From positions 1 through 7,039 of the forward strand of contig JADDPV010000168.1 of the NCBI GenBank assembly GCA_016781705.1: 7,039 nucleotides of DNA. Direction: 5' to 3'. The position numbers were made by a program, and so were the translations under genes. Positions within the stretch are counted from its first letter, which is position 1. Every line of letters begins with the position of its first letter. The notes beneath the pieces were generated by a model that saw only the letters and a list, made by a program, of their open reading frames with translations, was not told the DNA's origin and did not search any database. This document shows positions 5,237 to 7,039 of the stretch, in pieces. Source of the DNA: Rubrobacter sp. Lineage in GTDB: Bacteria; Actinomycetota; Rubrobacteria; Rubrobacterales; Rubrobacteraceae.

Positions 5237-6193
5237 CTACCCCAACTCCGGCAGGATCTCCTTGCGGTACAGGTCGAAGAAGGCCTCGAAGTTGCCCCCG
5301 ATCTGGTTGACGTAAACCTCGTCGTAGCCGGCCTTCTCGAACTGCCGGATCTGCTCCCGGTGCGGCTCGGGGTCGGGGCCACAGGGGATAGTCTCGGCGA
5401 TCATCTCCTCGGTAACGAGCGTGCTGGCCTGCTCGAAGTGGCGCGGGGTGGCCAGTTCCTGCGCAAGCTCGCCCGGCAGACCCTCGTTGGCCCACAGCCG
5501 GTGGGCGGTCTTGCGCGCCTCCGCCTCGTCCTCGCCGTAGCATACCTTGAACGCACCGTGCGCCGGCTTGTCGCCGCCGCCGGAGGAGCGGAAGAGCTCC
5601 AACATCTCGCCGTCCGGCTGGACGTTCATGTAGCCGTCGCCCACCCTGGCGGCGAGCCGGGTCGCCTTGGGACCGAAGCCGGAGACCAGGATCGGGGGCG
5701 GTTCGTCGGGAAGGGTGTAGAGGCGCGCATTCTCGACGGTGTAGTGGCGACCGTCGTGGTCCTTCACACCGCCCTCCCACAGAAGCCGGATGACCTCGAT
5801 GGCCTCCTCCAGCATCTCCAGGCGCACGTCGGCCGAGGGCCAGGCATCGCCGAAGATATGCTCGTTGAGGTTCTCGCCCGTGCCGACGCCGAACTCGAAG
5901 CGGCCCGGGAGCATGGCGGCGGAGGTGGCGGTGGCCTGGGCGATAACGGCCGGGTGGATGCGCATCGTAGGACAGGTCACGCCGGTGACGACCTTCGCCC
6001 TCCGGGTGACCTGGGAGAGGCCCCCGATCACGCTCCACACGAACGGGCTGTTGCCCTGCGCGTCGTTCCAGGGATGATAATGGTCCGATATCCACAGAGC
6101 CTCGAACCCGGCCTCCTCGGCCATCCACGCCTGCTCCAGAAGCTCCCTCGGCCCCCACTCCTCGCACGAAAGAAAGTAGCCAACCTTGACCAT
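5237..6193 (-). CDS. LLM-class F420-dependent oxidoreductase, FGD-like (TIGR03557 type)
   Basis: The protein has 318 residues, with ATG at 6193 five bases after GGGAGG. It is a luciferase-like TIM barrel that would use deazaflavin F420 for hydride transfer in the cytoplasm. It resembles F420-dependent glucose-6-phosphate dehydrogenase (FGD1): DHYHPW at 37-42 (H38 and W42 match FGD1 H40 and W44), TMRIHPAVIAQATAT at 76-90, GVGTGENLNEHIFG at 102-115 (E107 matches FGD1 E109), and ARVGDGY at 182-188. K216 (AFKVCYG) fits FGD1 K198. The regions of FGD1 K259 and R283, which bind the substrate phosphate, read as IAETIP and IGGNFEAF here, with no basic residue. G6P is therefore unlikely and the substrate is probably another alcohol or carbonyl. 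The gene is convergent with the broken toxin, 12 bases apart, and downstream of the DUF4230 gene on the same strand. Confidence 0.92.
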   Translation of the reverse strand: MVKVGYFLSCEEWGPRELLEQAWMAEEAGFEALWISDHYHPWNDAQGNSPFVWSVIGGLSQVTRRAKVVTGVTCPTMRIHPAVIAQATATSAAMLPGRFEFGVGTGENLNEHIFGDAWPSADVRLEMLEEAIEVIRLLWEGGVKDHDGRHYTVENARLYTLPDEPPPILVSGFGPKATRLAARVGDGYMNVQPDGEMLELFRSSGGGDKPAHGAFKVCYGEDEAEARKTAHRLWANEGLPGELAQELATPRHFEQASTLVTEEMIAETIPCGPDPEPHREQIRQFEKAGYDEVYVNQIGGNFEAFFDLYRKEILPELG

Positions 6194-6230
6194 GAAAACC
6201 TCCCTGACGAACGGTGGCGCCTTACCGGTC

Positions 6231-6242
6231 GGGTAACTACCC
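6231..6242. promoter_or_regulatory. Short inverted repeat upstream of the oxidoreductase
   Basis: GGGTA-AC-TACCC (6231-6242) has 5-bp perfect arms and lies 38 bases upstream of the oxidoreductase ATG. It could be a regulator site overlapping that gene's promoter, but no good -35/-10 pair is visible and arms this short can occur by chance. Confidence 0.25.
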
Positions 6243-6261
6243 TCCGTCCTGGCAGGCTAAC

Positions 6262-6286
6262 CCCGCGCGGGACGTCCCCGCCCGGG
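6262..6286 (-). terminator. GC-rich hairpin after the DUF4230 gene
   Basis: Directly after the stop of the DUF4230 gene, GCGGG (6267-6271) pairs with CCCGC (6277-6281) around a 5-base loop, and CCCG (6262-6265) pairs with CGGG (6283-6286) across a single mismatch. Transcription from the right would reach this hairpin two bases after the stop. It lacks a T-tract. If it terminates, the oxidoreductase has its own promoter. Confidence 0.45.
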
Positions 6287-6288
6287 AG

Positions 6289-6927
6289 CTACTCGACGAA
6301 CTCGACCTCTTTGAAGCCGAGAGTGGTAACGAAGGCGCGGATGCTCTCTTCGGCGTTCGTCTCGGCGGTGTCGAGGATGCCATTCTCGCGGGCGGCGGTG
6401 ACGATCTCGGCCTCCGCCTCCCGGCGGGCCTCCTGGACGAGGTCGTCGTCGGGACGGAGGTTCAAGAACCCCTGGTCCCGGTCGTAGACTCCGGTCTCCT
6501 CCTCGTTCAGGCTCGACGACAGTATCTCGGGCTCGGGCAGCCGGATGGTCACCCTCTCGCCGTCTACCCGCACGTCCTCCGGCCCGATCTTGGCCAAGTC
6601 CACCCCGGCCTCGACCTCGCCGGAGGCGAGCAGCAGAACCCGTTCACCGGTCAGGATCTGCGCAAGCCTCCCCGGTTCCTCCTTGGTTACGGGCACAGAC
6701 TCGGTCCAGCGTACGGTCGCCAGCCGATCCAACCTCTGTATCCCCTCGACGACGACCGGGCCGGCCGTGGTCCTCGTCGTCCCATCCCCGAAGAGCGTGC
6801 CCATGAGCGGAAGGCTGCTCCCGTAGCGGGCAAGCCCCATGCCCAGGAGCACCGACAAAACGACGATAACGACGGCCAGGACGAGGATGGTCCCGAGCCC
6901 GCTTCCCCCCTTGCCTCTGTCCACCAT
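6289..6927 (-). CDS. DUF4230 domain membrane-anchored protein
   Basis: The protein has 212 residues from the ATG at 6927. After a short Lys/Arg/Gly N-terminus, one transmembrane helix spans about 11-33 (GTILVLAVVIVVLSVLLGMG), followed by the DUF4230 domain (about 55-205): GPVVVEGIQRLDRLATVRW, SGEVEAGVDLAKIGPEDVRV, TIRLPEPEILSSSLNEEE, VYDRDQG, and a helix-rich end EAEAEIVTAARENGIL with ESIRAFVTTLGFKEVEF. The domain probably lies outside the membrane; its function is not established. The ribosome site GGGAGG is only one base from the ATG but four bases from the next codon, GTG at 6924, so 6924 may be the true start. A longer in-frame ATG at 7011 has no ribosome site and adds 28 Arg/Pro-rich residues before the TM helix, so it was not chosen. 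Confidence 0.88.
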   Translation of the reverse strand: MVDRGKGGSGLGTILVLAVVIVVLSVLLGMGLARYGSSLPLMGTLFGDGTTRTTAGPVVVEGIQRLDRLATVRWTESVPVTKEEPGRLAQILTGERVLLLASGEVEAGVDLAKIGPEDVRVDGERVTIRLPEPEILSSSLNEEETGVYDRDQGFLNLRPDDDLVQEARREAEAEIVTAARENGILDTAETNAEESIRAFVTTLGFKEVEFVE

Positions 6928-6958
6928 ACCTCCCAGAGCCGGATGCCGTGGTGCAAGG

Positions 6959-6964
6959 ATTCTA
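6959..6964 (-). promoter_or_regulatory. Possible -10 element of the DUF4230 gene
   Basis: TAGAAT on the minus strand matches 5 of 6 bases of the -10 consensus and would start transcription about 25 nt before the DUF4230 start, leaving room for GGGAGG. A second candidate, TATATT, lies at 7005-7000. Neither has a recognisable -35 element. Confidence 0.3.
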
Positions 6965-7039
6965 CTATCCGGCCGCCTGCGCCCGGCGTGGACCCCGCGA
7001 ATATAGAGCATCCGCGGCAGGAGTGCAGCAGCTTATGGC

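Noticed and set aside
5211..6167. A second long minus-strand frame inside the oxidoreductase
   Set aside because: It overlaps the LLM gene in another frame and is Arg/Gly/Pro-rich; only the 5237-6193 frame has the family motifs.
5360..6487. A long plus-strand open frame opposite the oxidoreductase and the end of the DUF4230 gene
   Set aside because: It is antisense to two well-supported genes, and its composition is that of a GC-rich shadow frame.

Overview
The window is high-GC bacterial chromosome with densely packed genes on both strands and frequent GTG starts. Its content (an XRE/NB-ARC/TPR regulator, an F420-dependent luciferase-like oxidoreductase, a DUF4230 membrane protein, a TipAS-type MerR regulator, and a DUF6364 antitoxin with a PIN toxin) fits an actinobacterium, most likely a Rubrobacter-type lineage. 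The lineage is inferred from gene content, because no rRNA or other marker is present.

Layout, left to right. (1) From the left edge to 2270, minus strand: a large regulator with an XRE helix-turn-helix, an NB-ARC ATPase and a 40-residue-period TPR array; its 3' end lies outside the window. (2) 2271-2444: a divergent intergenic region with three 12-bp direct repeats that sit on the probable -35 region of the regulator. (3) 2445-2858, plus: a small unrecognised protein with a C-terminal four-cysteine zinc-ribbon-like motif. (4) 3066-3497, plus: a SnoaL/NTF2-like ester-cyclase-family protein behind a 207-bp leader. (5) A strong hairpin at 3521-3555, shared with (6) the convergent MerR/TipAS regulator at 3584-4381, minus. 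(7) 4382-4602: a divergent regulatory region holding a textbook MerR promoter (19-bp spacer with a 17-bp dyad), a separate 15-bp palindrome, and a 9-bp-arm inverted repeat in front of (8) a plus-strand toxin-antitoxin pair. The antitoxin (4603-4860) is intact; the PIN toxin (from 4857) appears broken by two frameshifts. (9) 5237-6193, minus: an F420-dependent LLM oxidoreductase. (10) 6289-6927, minus: a membrane-anchored DUF4230 protein.

These genes do not form one evident pathway. The window reads as a set of short transcription units, several self-regulated: MerR through its own spacer dyad, the antitoxin through its upstream inverted repeat, and possibly the NB-ARC regulator through its repeats. 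The observations most worth a second look are the MerR promoter with an apparently leaderless start, the double frameshift in the PIN toxin, the three 12-bp repeats between the NB-ARC regulator and the zinc-ribbon gene, and the missing phosphate ligands in the FGD-like oxidoreductase. I see no tRNA, rRNA, CRISPR array, insertion sequence or prophage gene, and no convincing new multi-gene system.
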